A stretch of 64,000 nt of DNA, taken from NCBI RefSeq assembly GCF_001648355.1, contig NZ_LXSL01000012.1, positions 8-64,007 on the forward strand, written 5' to 3'. The stretch comes from Eikenella longinqua (GTDB taxonomy: Bacteria > Pseudomonadota > Gammaproteobacteria > Burkholderiales > Neisseriaceae). The notes beneath the pieces are model-generated. The model worked only from the letters and a program-made list of their open reading frames with translations, did not search any database and was not told where the DNA came from. A program made the position numbers and the translations under genes. Positions 1 to 7,422 of the stretch are shown piece after piece. Numbering within the stretch: position 1 is the first letter of the stretch; the number at the start of each line of letters is the position of its first letter.

Positions 1-1
1 G

Positions 2-40
2 GTGGTAAGACATGAAAAAAGCTCCTTTGAGTTAGCTTGA
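2..40 (+). CDS. C-terminal tail of a gene running in from upstream
   Basis: An open frame enters from the left edge and stops at TGA 38-40, giving a 12-residue tail ending SSFELA. Short tails of this kind are common in IS110-type transposases, but twelve residues cannot establish a family. The inverted repeat just downstream makes the end of a mobile element the most natural reading. Inference only. Confidence 0.25.
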   Translation: MVRHEKSSFELA

Positions 41-49
41 TCAAAGAGA

Positions 50-109
50 GCTAGTCCAGCCTTATGATGTGAATAATGCCTGTCTGGCAAAGATACCGTC
101 AGGACTAGC
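50..109. repeat. Inverted repeat GCTAGTCC / GGACTAGC
   Basis: GCTAGTCC at 50-57 is exactly complementary to GGACTAGC at 102-109, with a 44-base non-coding spacer. It lies directly after the stop of the incoming reading frame. It could be a structured RNA or the subterminal end of an insertion sequence that begins outside the window. Confidence 0.4.
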
Positions 110-133
110 CCCCGACGGCGCGAAATATATATA

Positions 134-173
134 AGGCTACCTGAAAACCGCCGGCCGAATTTTCAGGTAGCCT
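134..173. terminator. Inverted eikDUS pair
   Basis: AGGCTACCTGAA at 134-145 pairs with TTCAGGTAGCCT at 162-173 and is followed by TTTA. It can act as uptake signal and as rho-independent terminator for whatever lies to the left. It is the last Eikenella-dialect uptake sequence before a block carrying foreign dialects. Confidence 0.65.
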
Positions 174-218
174 TTATTACCCGCAGATAATCCCGTCAAG
201 CAGAGAAAGGGCGAAGCG

Positions 219-328
219 ATGGAATTTGACCAAGAACTTTTTTCGCCGTGCAGGACATTGTGAACGCCGAAGGCCGCTGGCAGGTGTTCCGCGAGCACAA
301 TTTCCCCACCGCCGTTCAGGCTGCCTGA
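219..328 (+). pseudogene. Frameshifted small ORF ending in a simDUS
   Basis: ATG 219 opens a frame (MEFDQELF) that fails after a run of six T at 238-243. One base of slippage joins it to a frame reading FAVQDIVNAEGRWQVF and ending TAVQAA at TGA 326-328, about 36 residues in all. The stop codon lies inside a Simonsiella-type uptake sequence. I do not recognise the protein. It may be a remnant of a longer gene or a homopolymer phase-variable peptide. Confidence 0.4.
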
Positions 329-329
329 A
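318..329 (+). repeat. simDUS (AGGCTGCCTGAA)
   Basis: An exact match to the 12-mer uptake sequence dialect described for Simonsiella. It differs from the resident eikDUS at one base and supplies the stop codon of the frameshifted mini-ORF. Confidence 0.7.
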
Positions 330-354
330 ACGCAGTTTCAGCGGCATGAAATCC

Positions 355-392
355 AAGCAGCCTGCACTTTGCTGACAAGTTGCAGGCTGCTT
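355..392. terminator. Inverted king3DUS pair
   Basis: AAGCAGCCTGCA at 355-366 is exactly complementary to TGCAGGCTGCTT at 381-392, followed by a T run. The 12-mer matches the Kingella king3 uptake-sequence dialect. It forms a terminator hairpin just upstream of the SMR gene. Confidence 0.7.
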
Positions 393-416
393 TTTTACCG
401 AAAATAAGGAGAAATC

Positions 417-746
417 ATGAACCCTTGGATTTTACTCGGCGGCTCTATCGGCTTGGAAATCGTCGCCACCAACCTGCTCAAACTCAGCGACGGCTTTACC
501 AAACCCTTTCCCAGCGCAGGCGCGTTATTGATTTATGCCTTGTCGTTTTATCTGGTGTCGATTGTTTTTCGCACACTGCCTGTCGGTTTGGTTTATGCCG
601 TATGGTCGGGCGTGGGGATTATCTTAACCGCTATCGTTGCCTACTTTGCCTTCGGGCAGAAACTCGATACGCCTGCAATGCTTGGTATTGGACTGATTAT
701 TTCAGGCGTATTGGTGATTAATTTATTTTCGGCGACCAGCCATTAA
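417..746 (+). CDS. Small multidrug resistance (SMR) family efflux protein
   Basis: A 109-residue, four-helix inner-membrane protein of the SMR/EmrE family, which exchanges cationic compounds for protons as a dimer. The essential membrane Glu is present at position 14 (GLEIVATNLLK), and Trp63 lies in the conserved YAVWSGVG segment of helix 3. Length is typical of the family (about 105-115). The start is set by AGGAGA upstream of ATG 417. It lies just after a Kingella-type uptake hairpin and upstream of an alcohol dehydrogenase on the same strand, in the imported block. The substrate cannot be read from the sequence, and a paired-SMR or guanidinium exporter role is possible. Confidence 0.85.
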   Translation: MNPWILLGGSIGLEIVATNLLKLSDGFTKPFPSAGALLIYALSFYLVSIVFRTLPVGLVYAVWSGVGIILTAIVAYFAFGQKLDTPAMLGIGLIISGVLVINLFSATSH

Positions 747-771
747 TTTAAGCAGACAAAAGGAAAAGAAA

Positions 772-1821
772 ATGACATTCAAAGTAAAAAGTTTTGCCGC
801 ATACGACAACCGCAGCCCGCTCGCCCCGTTCCAAGCCGAACGCCGCGAGCTGCGTCCTGACGACGTAGATATTGACATTCTCTACTGCGGCGTATGCCAT
901 TCCGATTTGCACCAAGCCCGCAACGACTGGGGCTGGAGCAACTACCCGATTGTGCCGGGACATGAAATTATCGGGCGCGTGCGTGCCGTCGGTTCGCAAG
1001 TGAGTCGTTTTAAAGCGGGCGATTTGGTCGGCGTGGGTTGCATGGTGGATTCTTGCGGACATTGCCACGCCTGCACGCACGATTTGGAGCAATACTGCGA
1101 AGAGGGCATGACCCAAACCTACAACACGCCCGACCGCCGCGACGGTTTGATGACTTACGGCGGTTACAGCGAACGTATTATCGTGACCGAAAACTTCGTG
1201 CTGTGTGTGCCGGAAAATCTGGATACGCAAGCCGTCGCACCGTTGCTGTGTGCGGGCATTACCGTCTGGTCGCCGCTCAAACATTGGAATATCGGCGCTG
1301 GCAGCAAAGTTGCGGTAGTCGGCTTGGGCGGCTTGGGGCATATGGCGATTAAACTGGCACGAGCCTTGGGTACGGAAGTTACCCTGTTCACCCGCAGCCC
1401 GAATAAAGCCGATGATGCCTTCCGCCTTGGCGCGCACAAAGTCGTACTTTCTACCGATAAAAATCAAATGAACGCCGTGGCAAACGAATTCAACCTGATT
1501 ATCGACACCGTGCCTTATACCCACGATTTGAAACCCTATCTGCCAACGCTTGCCCTCGACGGTACGTTGGTGATGGTGGGCTTGGTCGGCGAATTGGAAG
1601 AGTCGATTAACACCGTGCTGATGCAGCCGGGTCGCCGCTCCATCGCGGCTTCGATGATTGGCGGCATTAAAGAAACCCAAGAAATGCTGGATTTCTGCGG
1701 CGAACACAATATCGTTTCCGATGTGGAAGTCATCAACATGCAAGACATCAACGAAGCCTTTGTGCGGATGGAAAAAAGCGATGTGAAATATCGGTTTGTG
1801 ATTGATATGGCGAGCTTGTAA
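772..1821 (+). CDS. Zinc-dependent alcohol dehydrogenase, YahK/cinnamyl-alcohol type
   Basis: A 349-residue medium-chain dehydrogenase/reductase that interconverts aldehydes and alcohols with NAD(P)H in the cytoplasm. Catalytic zinc ligands are visible as Cys42 (GVCHSDLH), His64-Glu65 (GHE) and Cys160 (LLCAG). The structural zinc site is Cys95, Cys98, Cys101 and Cys109. The Rossmann nucleotide motif GLGGLG is at 184-189. The order of motifs matches E. coli YahK-type aldehyde reductases. AAGGAAAAGAAA precedes the ATG. The gene is followed by a mucDUS hairpin, so it was probably acquired from a Neisseria mucosa-like donor. The physiological substrate is unknown. Confidence 0.9.
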   Translation: MTFKVKSFAAYDNRSPLAPFQAERRELRPDDVDIDILYCGVCHSDLHQARNDWGWSNYPIVPGHEIIGRVRAVGSQVSRFKAGDLVGVGCMVDSCGHCHACTHDLEQYCEEGMTQTYNTPDRRDGLMTYGGYSERIIVTENFVLCVPENLDTQAVAPLLCAGITVWSPLKHWNIGAGSKVAVVGLGGLGHMAIKLARALGTEVTLFTRSPNKADDAFRLGAHKVVLSTDKNQMNAVANEFNLIIDTVPYTHDLKPYLPTLALDGTLVMVGLVGELEESINTVLMQPGRRSIAASMIGGIKETQEMLDFCGEHNIVSDVEVINMQDINEAFVRMEKSDVKYRFVIDMASL

Positions 1822-1833
1822 TTGCGGTTTGAA

Positions 1834-1864
1834 AGGTCGTCTGAAAAACGGTTTCAGACGACCT
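1834..1864. terminator. Inverted mucDUS pair
   Basis: AGGTCGTCTGAA at 1834-1845 and TTCAGACGACCT at 1853-1864 are exact complements with a 7-base loop. This is the Neisseria mucosa uptake dialect, not the resident Eikenella one. It is positioned as terminator of the dehydrogenase gene. Confidence 0.75.
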
Positions 1865-1884
1865 ATATCAACAAGGAGAACTCC

Positions 1885-2343
1885 ATGAAATTATTTATCA
1901 TCGCCACAGCCCTTGCCTGCTTGGGCTGCACGCCCGACACTTTGCAGGCGAAGCCGCCCGCTTCCGCCCAATCCAAAAAAACCAATCCCAATCAAGGAGC
2001 AAGCATGAACCTTTCCATCAACGGACAAACCTTCGCCGCCGAGTTTGCCGATACCAAAGCCGCCGCCGAATTTGCCGCACTTCTGCCGCTGGCGTTGGAT
2101 ATGTCCGACTACAACCGCAACGAAAAAGTCGCCACACTGCCTAAAACCCTGACCGCCGCCGACACCGCCGTCAAACGCATTGAAGCGGGCGATATTCTCT
2201 TGTGGCAAGGCAACAGCATCGTCGTGTTCTACGAAAGTTTCGACACGCCTTACCGCTACACGCGTATCGGCAAAATCACCGACGCGGCGGGGCTGAAAGC
2301 GGCACTCGGTGCGGGGAATACGGCGGTGCGGTTTTCCCGATAA
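1885..2343 (+). CDS. Secreted cyclophilin-like fold protein, putative lipoprotein
   Basis: I chose ATG 1885 because AAGGAGAA stands just before it; a longer in-frame start at 1822 would run through the mucDUS hairpin. The 152-residue product begins with an export signal (MKLFIIATALACLGC) with cysteines suitable for lipidation, followed by a Pro/Lys-rich linker. The mature part (NLSINGQTFAAEFADTKAA, then the GDILLWQGNSIVVFYESF segment) resembles the cyclophilin-like domain of small periplasmic proteins often linked to flavin or reductase genes. Its biochemical role is unknown. It lies between two mucDUS pairs in the imported block. Confidence 0.7.
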   Translation: MKLFIIATALACLGCTPDTLQAKPPASAQSKKTNPNQGASMNLSINGQTFAAEFADTKAAAEFAALLPLALDMSDYNRNEKVATLPKTLTAADTAVKRIEAGDILLWQGNSIVVFYESFDTPYRYTRIGKITDAAGLKAALGAGNTAVRFSR

Positions 2344-2398
2344 GGTCGTCTGAAAAGACAACTTGAGTATCTATGACCGACCTGCTTTCAGACGACCT
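2343..2398. repeat. Inverted mucDUS pair
   Basis: AGGTCGTCTGAA at 2343-2354 begins on the last base of the preceding stop codon. TTCAGACGACCT lies at 2387-2398. The 32-base spacer makes it a weaker hairpin than the pair at 1834. The Shine-Dalgarno of the next gene follows at about 2401. Confidence 0.7.
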
Positions 2399-2415
2399 CT
2401 TAAGGAGAAAATAAA

Positions 2416-2976
2416 ATGCACAACTACCCCCTAAACCAATATATCCCGGCAGGCAGCGAAATCTTCGCCGAAATCCACGCCATCGTCGCCCACAACGCGC
2501 CGAAAATTGCCGAACTCTCCGGCACGTTCCGCACGCCCGAGCAAATCCGCGCCGTGCTTGCCGAGATGACGGGCAGCGACATCCCCGACGATTTGCACGT
2601 CAATCTGCCGTTTTACAGCGACTTCGGCAAACACATCCGCATCGGCAAAAACGTGTTTATCAACTCGGGCGCGATGTTTACCGACTTGGGCGGCATCACA
2701 CTGGAAGACGACGTGTTAATCGCCCCGCGCGTCAGCATTTTGACCGTAAACCACCCAGAAGACCCCGCCATGCGTCGCGGTTTAATCTTGAAGCCCGTCG
2801 TCATCAAAAAAGGCGCGTGGATAGGCGCGGGCGCAACCATTTTGCCGGGCGTTACCGTCGGCGAAAACGCCATTGTCGCGGCGGGCGCGGTGGTGGGCAA
2901 AGACGTGCCGCCCAACACCATCGTCGGCGGCGTGCCGGCGAAAGTGATACGGGAAATCCGGCGGGAGGTCGTCTGA
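2416..2976 (+). CDS. Sugar O-acetyltransferase (left-handed beta-helix, LacA/Maa type)
   Basis: A 186-residue acyl-CoA-dependent acetyltransferase. The N-terminal segment (about 1-70) resembles the mac domain, and residues 75-180 form hexapeptide repeats (IRIGKNVFINSG, VIKKGAWIGAGATILPGVTVGENAIVAAGAVV). The catalytic His is probably His113 in VNHPEDP. The C-terminus VPAKVIREI is typical of the family. AAGGAGAAAATAAA precedes the start. The stop codon is contained in a mucDUS at 2966-2977, so the last residues (EVV) are encoded by the uptake sequence. The natural acceptor sugar is unknown. Confidence 0.85.
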   Translation: MHNYPLNQYIPAGSEIFAEIHAIVAHNAPKIAELSGTFRTPEQIRAVLAEMTGSDIPDDLHVNLPFYSDFGKHIRIGKNVFINSGAMFTDLGGITLEDDVLIAPRVSILTVNHPEDPAMRRGLILKPVVIKKGAWIGAGATILPGVTVGENAIVAAGAVVGKDVPPNTIVGGVPAKVIREIRREVV

Positions 2977-2977
2977 A
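2966..2977 (+). repeat. mucDUS overlapping the acetyltransferase stop codon
   Basis: AGGTCGTCTGAA at 2966-2977 encodes the last residues and TGA stop of the acetyltransferase. It is the rightmost mucosa-type uptake sequence of the left block; the next one, at 3028, is already Eikenella type. The import boundary therefore lies between 2978 and about 3027. Confidence 0.75.
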
Positions 2978-3027
2978 AGCGCAGTTGAGAAGAGGAATGC
3001 TGCTGCGCCTGCATGGCGGAACAGTAA

Positions 3028-3094
3028 AGGCTACCTGAAAACTTCTGCTTTGCAGCAACGCCGTTGCATTGCGGCACAGGTTTTCAGGTAGCCT
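3028..3094. terminator. Inverted eikDUS pair between convergent genes
   Basis: AGGCTACCTGAA 3028-3039 and TTCAGGTAGCCT 3083-3094 bracket a GC-rich 43-base spacer. The pair can terminate both the rightward acetyltransferase and the leftward cys operon. Confidence 0.6.
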
Positions 3095-3119
3095 TTTGCC
3101 GTATGCCGGAGTGGTGGCG

Positions 3120-4199
3120 CTAAATGGCGTATTCGATCAAATCGCTTTGGCTGAACACATAAATCTGCCTCGGGGCAAGCGGCAGCACTTGGCCGGCGGC
3201 GAGGCCGAGGCGGGCGGCTTCGCTGCTGGCAAAGCTGGCGTGCAGGGCGCGGCGGTCGGGGGCGTTTTGCGGCAAGAGGGTGAGGCGGGTGAGGGCGCCG
3301 GAGATGTGCAGGTGGTCGATGCGGGCGTGCAGCATGGGGCGCTCGGGGGCGATCTGCCATTCGTGCGGGCGCACGAAGCCGCGGGCGTTTTGCTCCTGCC
3401 AGCGGCGCTTGGGGTCGAGCGGCCAGGCGAAGCCGTTGTAGTGCCACTGCCCGCGTTCGATGCGGCCTTCGAAGGAGTCGGTTTCGCCGAGGAATTCGGT
3501 AACGAAGGCGTTTTCAGGTAGCCTGTAGAGCGTGTCGGCGCTGCCGGCCTGCTCGATGCGGCCTTGGTTCATGATGACGATTTGGTCGGACACTTCCAGC
3601 GCTTCTTCCTGGTCGTGCGTAACCAGAATGCTGGTGATGCCGAGCTCGTGGTGCAGGTTGCGCAGCCAGGTGCGCAGCTCTTTGCGCACTTTGGCATCGA
3701 GCGCGCCGAAGGGCTCGTCGAGCAGCAGCAGCTTGGGCTCGACGGCCAGGGCGCGGGCCAGCGCGATGCGTTGGCGTTGGCCGCCGGAGAGCTGGTGGGG
3801 GTAGGATTTGGCGAGGTGTTCGAGCTGCACGAGCTTGAGCAGGCCGGCCACTTTTTCGCGGATTTCGGCTTTGCCCGGGCGCTGGGCGCGGGGCAATACG
3901 GTGAGCCCGAAGGCAACGTTGTCGGCCACGTTCATGTGGCGGAACAGGGCGTAGTGTTGGAACACGAAGCCGACTTTGCGTTCGCGCACGTGCAAGCGGG
4001 TAACGTCTTGCCCGTCGAACAGGATTTGGCCGCTGTCGGCGTTTTCCAGCCCGGCGATGATGCGCAGCAGGGTGGTTTTGCCGCAGCCGGAAGGGCCGAG
4101 CAGGGAAACCAGCTCGCCGGTGGGCACTTCCAGGCGGATGTTGTGCAGGGCTTGGAAGCTGCCGAAGTGTTTGTTGATGTTTTGGATGGTGATGCTCAT
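3120..4199 (-). CDS. cysA: Sulfate/thiosulfate ABC transporter ATP-binding protein CysA
   Basis: A 359-residue ATPase that energises sulfate uptake through CysT/CysW. Walker A GPSGCGKT is at 35-42, the ABC signature LSGGQ at 137-141 and Walker B LLLLDEP at 157-163, followed by the D-loop and an H-loop in [12 protein letters not shown]. The C-terminal third carries a TOBE-like regulatory region. The start codon overlaps the cysW stop as ATGA. An eikDUS near 3513-3524 is read in frame and encodes RLPEN, showing that the resident uptake sequence tolerates a coding position. Longer overlapping frames through this region are not real fusions. Confidence 0.93.
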   Translation of the reverse strand: MSITIQNINKHFGSFQALHNIRLEVPTGELVSLLGPSGCGKTTLLRIIAGLENADSGQILFDGQDVTRLHVRERKVGFVFQHYALFRHMNVADNVAFGLTVLPRAQRPGKAEIREKVAGLLKLVQLEHLAKSYPHQLSGGQRQRIALARALAVEPKLLLLDEPFGALDAKVRKELRTWLRNLHHELGITSILVTHDQEEALEVSDQIVIMNQGRIEQAGSADTLYRLPENAFVTEFLGETDSFEGRIERGQWHYNGFAWPLDPKRRWQEQNARGFVRPHEWQIAPERPMLHARIDHLHISGALTRLTLLPQNAPDRRALHASFASSEAARLGLAAGQVLPLAPRQIYVFSQSDLIEYAI

Positions 4200-5047
4200 G
4201 GCTGGTTCCTTTCGGCGGCGGCCAGTTTGCGGTGTTGGATGCGGGTGAGCACGTCTTGCAGCACCAGCGTGGCGATGGCAAGCAGGGCGAGCAGGCTGGA
4301 GAGGGCGAAGGCGGCGGTGAAGCGGTATTCGTTGTAGAGGATTTCCACCAAAAGCGGGATGGTGTTGGTTTCGCCGCGGATGTGGCCGGACACCACGCTC
4401 ACCGCGCCGAATTCGCCCATGGCGCGGGCATTGGTGAGGATGATGCCGTAGAGCAATGCCCATTTGATGTTGGGCAGGGTAACGCGCCAAAACATCTGCC
4501 AGCCGCCCGCGCCCAAAATCAGCGCGGCTTGCTCTTCGCTGTCGCCCTGCGCCTGCATCAGCGGCACCAGCTCGCGCGCCACGAAGGGGAAGGTGACGAA
4601 CAGCGTGGCCAGCACAATGCCGGGAATGGCGAAAATAACCTGTATGCCCCGCGCCTCCAGCCAGCCGCCCAGCGCTGTGTGCGCGCCGAACAGCAGCACA
4701 AACATCAGGCCGGCCACCACGGGCGATACGGAAAAGGGCAGGTCCAGCAGCGTGGTGAGCAGCTGCTTGCCGCGGAAGTCGAAACGGGTGAGCAGCCAGG
4801 CCATGGCGATGCCCAGCACCGCGTTTACTGGCACCACGATGGCGGCGGTAATCAGCGTGAGGCGGATGGCGGCGCGCGCTTCGGGGTTGGTGAGCGAGGC
4901 GAGATAGGTTTGCCAGCCTTCGCGCAAGGCTTCGTAAAACACCGCCGAGAGCGGGATGATGAGCATCAGCAGCAAAAAGGCGAGTGCGATGCCGATGAGC
5001 AGCCATTGCAGCCATCGCGGCTCGGTGATATTCGGATTGGTTTTCAT
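4196..5047 (-). CDS. cysW: Sulfate ABC transporter permease CysW
   Basis: A 283-residue inner-membrane permease with six predicted helices (first at about 13-35). The EAA-type coupling loop reads [19 protein letters not shown] and is followed by [17 protein letters not shown], characteristic of CysW. It pairs with CysT to form the sulfate channel. It starts four bases inside the end of cysT (ATGA) and ends four bases inside cysA, so the three genes are translationally coupled. I chose [10 protein letters not shown] as start; the longer upstream frame is a shadow of cysT. Confidence 0.93.
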   Translation of the reverse strand: MKTNPNITEPRWLQWLLIGIALAFLLLMLIIPLSAVFYEALREGWQTYLASLTNPEARAAIRLTLITAAIVVPVNAVLGIAMAWLLTRFDFRGKQLLTTLLDLPFSVSPVVAGLMFVLLFGAHTALGGWLEARGIQVIFAIPGIVLATLFVTFPFVARELVPLMQAQGDSEEQAALILGAGGWQMFWRVTLPNIKWALLYGIILTNARAMGEFGAVSVVSGHIRGETNTIPLLVEILYNEYRFTAAFALSSLLALLAIATLVLQDVLTRIQHRKLAAAERNQP

Positions 5048-5880
5048 GCTTTGGCGCCTCCGCGTTTGCCCAGCGCCCACTGGCTCAAATTCAGCGCGAG
5101 CAGGATAAAGAAGGAAATCAGCAGCATAAACAGCGCCACCGCCGATGCGCCCTGCACGTCGTATTGCTCCAGCTTGCCGGTGATGATGAGCGGCAGGATT
5201 TCCGATTCCATCGGGATGTTGCCGGCAATGAAAATCACCGAGCCGAATTCGCCCGTGGCGCGGGCAAACATCATGCCTGCCCCGGTGAGCAGCGCCGGCG
5301 CGATTTCCGGCAGGATCACGCGGCGGAAGGTGGCCAGCCGCCCCGCGCCCAGCGAAGCCGCCGCTTCTTCGTATTCGCCGGATAATTCTTCCAACACCGG
5401 CTGCACCGCGCGCACGATAAACGGCAGGCTCACAAACACCAAGGCAATCCAAATGCCCTTGGGCGTGAAGGCTACCTGAATATCCATTTTGGCAAACCAG
5501 CGCCCAATCCAGCCGTTGGGCGCATACAGCGTGGCCAGCGCAATGCCGGTTACCGCTGTGGGCAGCGCGAAAGGCAGGTCTACCAGCGCGTTTACCAGCC
5601 CCTTAAACGGAAACTCATAACGCACCAGCACCCAGGCCACCAGCGTGCCGAACACGATATTGGTGAGCATGGCGAAGAAAGACATGCGCAGGCTCAGCCA
5701 CACCGAAGCGAGCACGCGCGGCTCGGCCACCGTGTGCCAAAACGCCGCCCAGCCCATCTGCGCCGTGCTCACCGCCATCATGGCAAACGGCAGCACCACC
5801 AAAAGCGACAGGCACAATACGGTAATGCCCAGGCTCAGGTTGAAGCCGGGCAGCACGCTGGGGGTTTTCAATAAGCGCAT
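5044..5880 (-). CDS. cysT: Sulfate ABC transporter permease CysT (CysU)
   Basis: First gene of the cysTWA operon, 278 residues from ATG 5880 (GCGGA lies just upstream; ATG 5892 or GTG 5895 are alternatives). The protein has six membrane helices and the coupling motif [20 protein letters not shown] followed by [15 protein letters not shown] full eikDUS at 5469-5480 is translated as IQVA in a periplasmic stretch. No sulfate-binding protein gene lies next to the operon, so the binding protein must be encoded elsewhere. Confidence 0.92.
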   Translation of the reverse strand: MRLLKTPSVLPGFNLSLGITVLCLSLLVVLPFAMMAVSTAQMGWAAFWHTVAEPRVLASVWLSLRMSFFAMLTNIVFGTLVAWVLVRYEFPFKGLVNALVDLPFALPTAVTGIALATLYAPNGWIGRWFAKMDIQVAFTPKGIWIALVFVSLPFIVRAVQPVLEELSGEYEEAAASLGAGRLATFRRVILPEIAPALLTGAGMMFARATGEFGSVIFIAGNIPMESEILPLIITGKLEQYDVQGASAVALFMLLISFFILLALNLSQWALGKRGGAKA

Positions 5881-5999
5881 AGGTTCCGCCATCACAATTT
5901 CAGGTAGCCCGAACTATAAACAAGGCGGCGGAAAAATAGAAAGAACGGTTGGTTGTTTGCAAATGCAGGGGAGTTATATAGGCGGCGGGGAAGGCAAAA

Positions 6000-6038
6000 A
6001 GGCTACCTGAAAAACCGCAATCGGTTTTCAGGTAGCCT
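6000..6038. terminator. Inverted eikDUS pair
   Basis: AGGCTACCTGAA 6000-6011 and TTCAGGTAGCCT 6027-6038 with a 15-base loop. It lies just downstream of dnrN (minus strand) and probably terminates it. It also insulates the cys promoter region (5881-6000), in which I see no other feature. Confidence 0.65.
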
Positions 6039-6060
6039 TCCGTTTGCTTACGCGGGAGAG

Positions 6061-6531
6061 TTAAGCCAACACGCGGGCGAAGAGGATATTGTCTTCCAAG
6101 TCGATGTGGTCGTGCAGGTCGTCCACCAGCTCGCGGGCGAGGCTGTAGAGGCGCTGCCAGCTGCGGCAGGCGTCGGCGGGGGCTTGCAGGTTGCCGGTGA
6201 TTTCCAGGAGGCGTTCGAGGGCGGCGTTGTGCTCGGTGTGCTCGTGCATCATCATGCGCACGGGCATGGCGGCTGCGGCGCCGGCGCCTTGTTTGAGCAT
6301 GGGGAAGAGGATGCGTTCTTCCTTCATCATGTGGCTGAGCAGCTCGCTTTGGATGGCGTGCAGCAGGGGCACGGCTTCGGCGGGGAATTTGCCTTCGTGC
6401 ACGCGGGCCACTTTTTCGGCCAGTGGGAGGAGCTCTTCCAGCTGGCGGCGGTGGGTGTCGTGGTAGCGGGGGAGGATGTGGTCGATGATGGCGCCGTCGG
6501 GGGCGTTTTGCCAGAGTTCGCGGTCGATCAT
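6061..6531 (-). CDS. dnrN: Hemerythrin-like iron-sulfur repair protein (DnrN/YtfE type)
   Basis: A 156-residue four-helix hemerythrin-domain protein related to RIC proteins, which rebuild iron-sulfur centres after nitric oxide or oxidative damage. Candidate di-iron ligands are His18 (DHILPRYH), the HMMKEERILFPML helix, MMHEHTEHNAALE and HDHIDLEDNILF. It lacks the N-terminal ScdA domain found in full-length YtfE of about 220 residues, so it is a short form. AAAGGAACC precedes the ATG. It lies directly downstream of the nar operon, where NO stress is expected, with a Correia element providing its upstream region. Confidence 0.8.
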   Translation of the reverse strand: MIDRELWQNAPDGAIIDHILPRYHDTHRRQLEELLPLAEKVARVHEGKFPAEAVPLLHAIQSELLSHMMKEERILFPMLKQGAGAAAAMPVRMMMHEHTEHNAALERLLEITGNLQAPADACRSWQRLYSLARELVDDLHDHIDLEDNILFARVLA

Positions 6532-6553
6532 GGTTTAGGTTCCTTTTGTGTGC

Positions 6554-6583
6554 GGTATAGTGGATTAACAAAAAACGGGACAA
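6554..6583 (-). promoter_or_regulatory. Candidate sigma-70 promoter of dnrN inside the Correia element
   Basis: Read on the minus strand, TTGTCC (6583-6578) and TATACC (6559-6554) are separated by 18 bases and point at dnrN, whose ATG is at 6531. The -10 hexamer is formed partly by the terminal TATAG of the Correia element and its flank. Correia ends are known to create promoters in Neisseria, so this insertion plausibly drives dnrN. Confidence 0.5.
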
Positions 6584-6659
6584 GGCGGCGAGCCGCAGGC
6601 AGTACAGGTAGTACGGCAAGGCGAGCCAACGCTGCAGCGTTTTTTGTTAATTCACTATA
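6556..6659. mobile_element. Correia-type repeat element (CREE), short form
   Basis: A 104-bp element with terminal inverted repeats beginning TATAGTGGATTAAC at the left (6556-6577) and the complement of TATAGTGAATTAAC at the right (6638-6659), matching at 21 of 22 positions. The interior carries the typical GACAAGGCGGCGAGCC and GTACGGCAAGGCGAG blocks. Correia elements are non-autonomous and best known from pathogenic Neisseria. It separates narI from dnrN. Confidence 0.85.
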
Positions 6660-6666
6660 AACAGTT

Positions 6667-6702
6667 TTCAGGTAGCCTCCGGCCAGCGGAAGGCTACCTG
6701 AA
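6667..6702. terminator. Inverted eikDUS pair downstream of narI
   Basis: TTCAGGTAGCCT 6667-6678 and AGGCTACCTGAA 6691-6702 enclose 12 bases. It lies just past the narI stop on the minus strand and probably terminates the nar operon before the Correia element. Confidence 0.6.
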
Positions 6703-6711
6703 AATATGGCT

Positions 6712-7398
6712 TCAGCGGCGGCGCACCAGCTGCCAGGGGCGGAAAGCATACAGAGCGCTGGCAAAGCCGCTCCACACGTGCACCATGCGGGTGAAGGGGA
6801 AGATGAGGAAGAAGGTCATGCCCATAAACATGTGCAGCTTGAAGAGGATGTGCACGTGCTCGATAAAGCCGGCCGCTTCCACGCCGCGCAGGGTAACGAT
6901 GTGTTGCGCCCACTGCATGAGCAGGGTCATTTCGTGGCCGTCGAGGTGGCCGGCGCTCACGAAGATGGTGGAGAGGCCGAGCAGCAGGGTGGCCAAAATC
7001 CACAGCAAAAGCAGCTTGTCGCGCCAGGTGCTGTTGAGGTTGATGCGGTCGATGGTGAAGCGGCGTTTGATCAAAATCAGCAGGCCCACCAGCGCCATGC
7101 TGCCGAAAATGCCGCCGGCGGTCATGGCCAGAAGCTGCTTGGCGGAATGGCTCACGCCCAGCGCGTCCCAAAACCACAGCGGGGTGAGCAGGCCGACGAA
7201 GTGGCCGGCAAACACGGCCAGCACGCCCACGTGAAACAGGATGTTGCCCAGGCGCAATTGGCCGTCGTAGAGCAGCTGGCTGGAATCGCTTTTCCACGAA
7301 TACTGCTCGCGGTCGAAGCGCGCCAGGCTGCCGAGGAAGAACACCGCCAGGCAGATATAGGGATAGATGGCGAAGAAAAAGAGGTGCAGGTTGCTCAT
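6712..7398 (-). CDS. narI: Respiratory nitrate reductase gamma subunit NarI
   Basis: A 228-residue diheme cytochrome b that takes electrons from quinol and anchors NarGH to the inner membrane. Five hydrophobic helices are visible. Heme-ligand histidines are expected in NILFHVGVLAVFAGHFVG (helix 2) and in EHVHILFKLHMFMG (helix 5). Length matches E. coli NarI (225). It lies 24 bases downstream of narJ and is the last gene of the nar operon before the uptake-sequence hairpin and Correia element. Confidence 0.93.
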   Translation of the reverse strand: MSNLHLFFFAIYPYICLAVFFLGSLARFDREQYSWKSDSSQLLYDGQLRLGNILFHVGVLAVFAGHFVGLLTPLWFWDALGVSHSAKQLLAMTAGGIFGSMALVGLLILIKRRFTIDRINLNSTWRDKLLLLWILATLLLGLSTIFVSAGHLDGHEMTLLMQWAQHIVTLRGVEAAGFIEHVHILFKLHMFMGMTFFLIFPFTRMVHVWSGFASALYAFRPWQLVRRR

Positions 7399-7422
7399 AT
7401 CAATACTCCTAAGCAGGCAGGC

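Noticed and set aside
3120..5015. A 631-codon frame that seems to fuse a permease-like part to CysA
   Set aside because: The upstream part is an out-of-phase reading of cysW. The real CysA starts at 4199 with an ATGA overlap.
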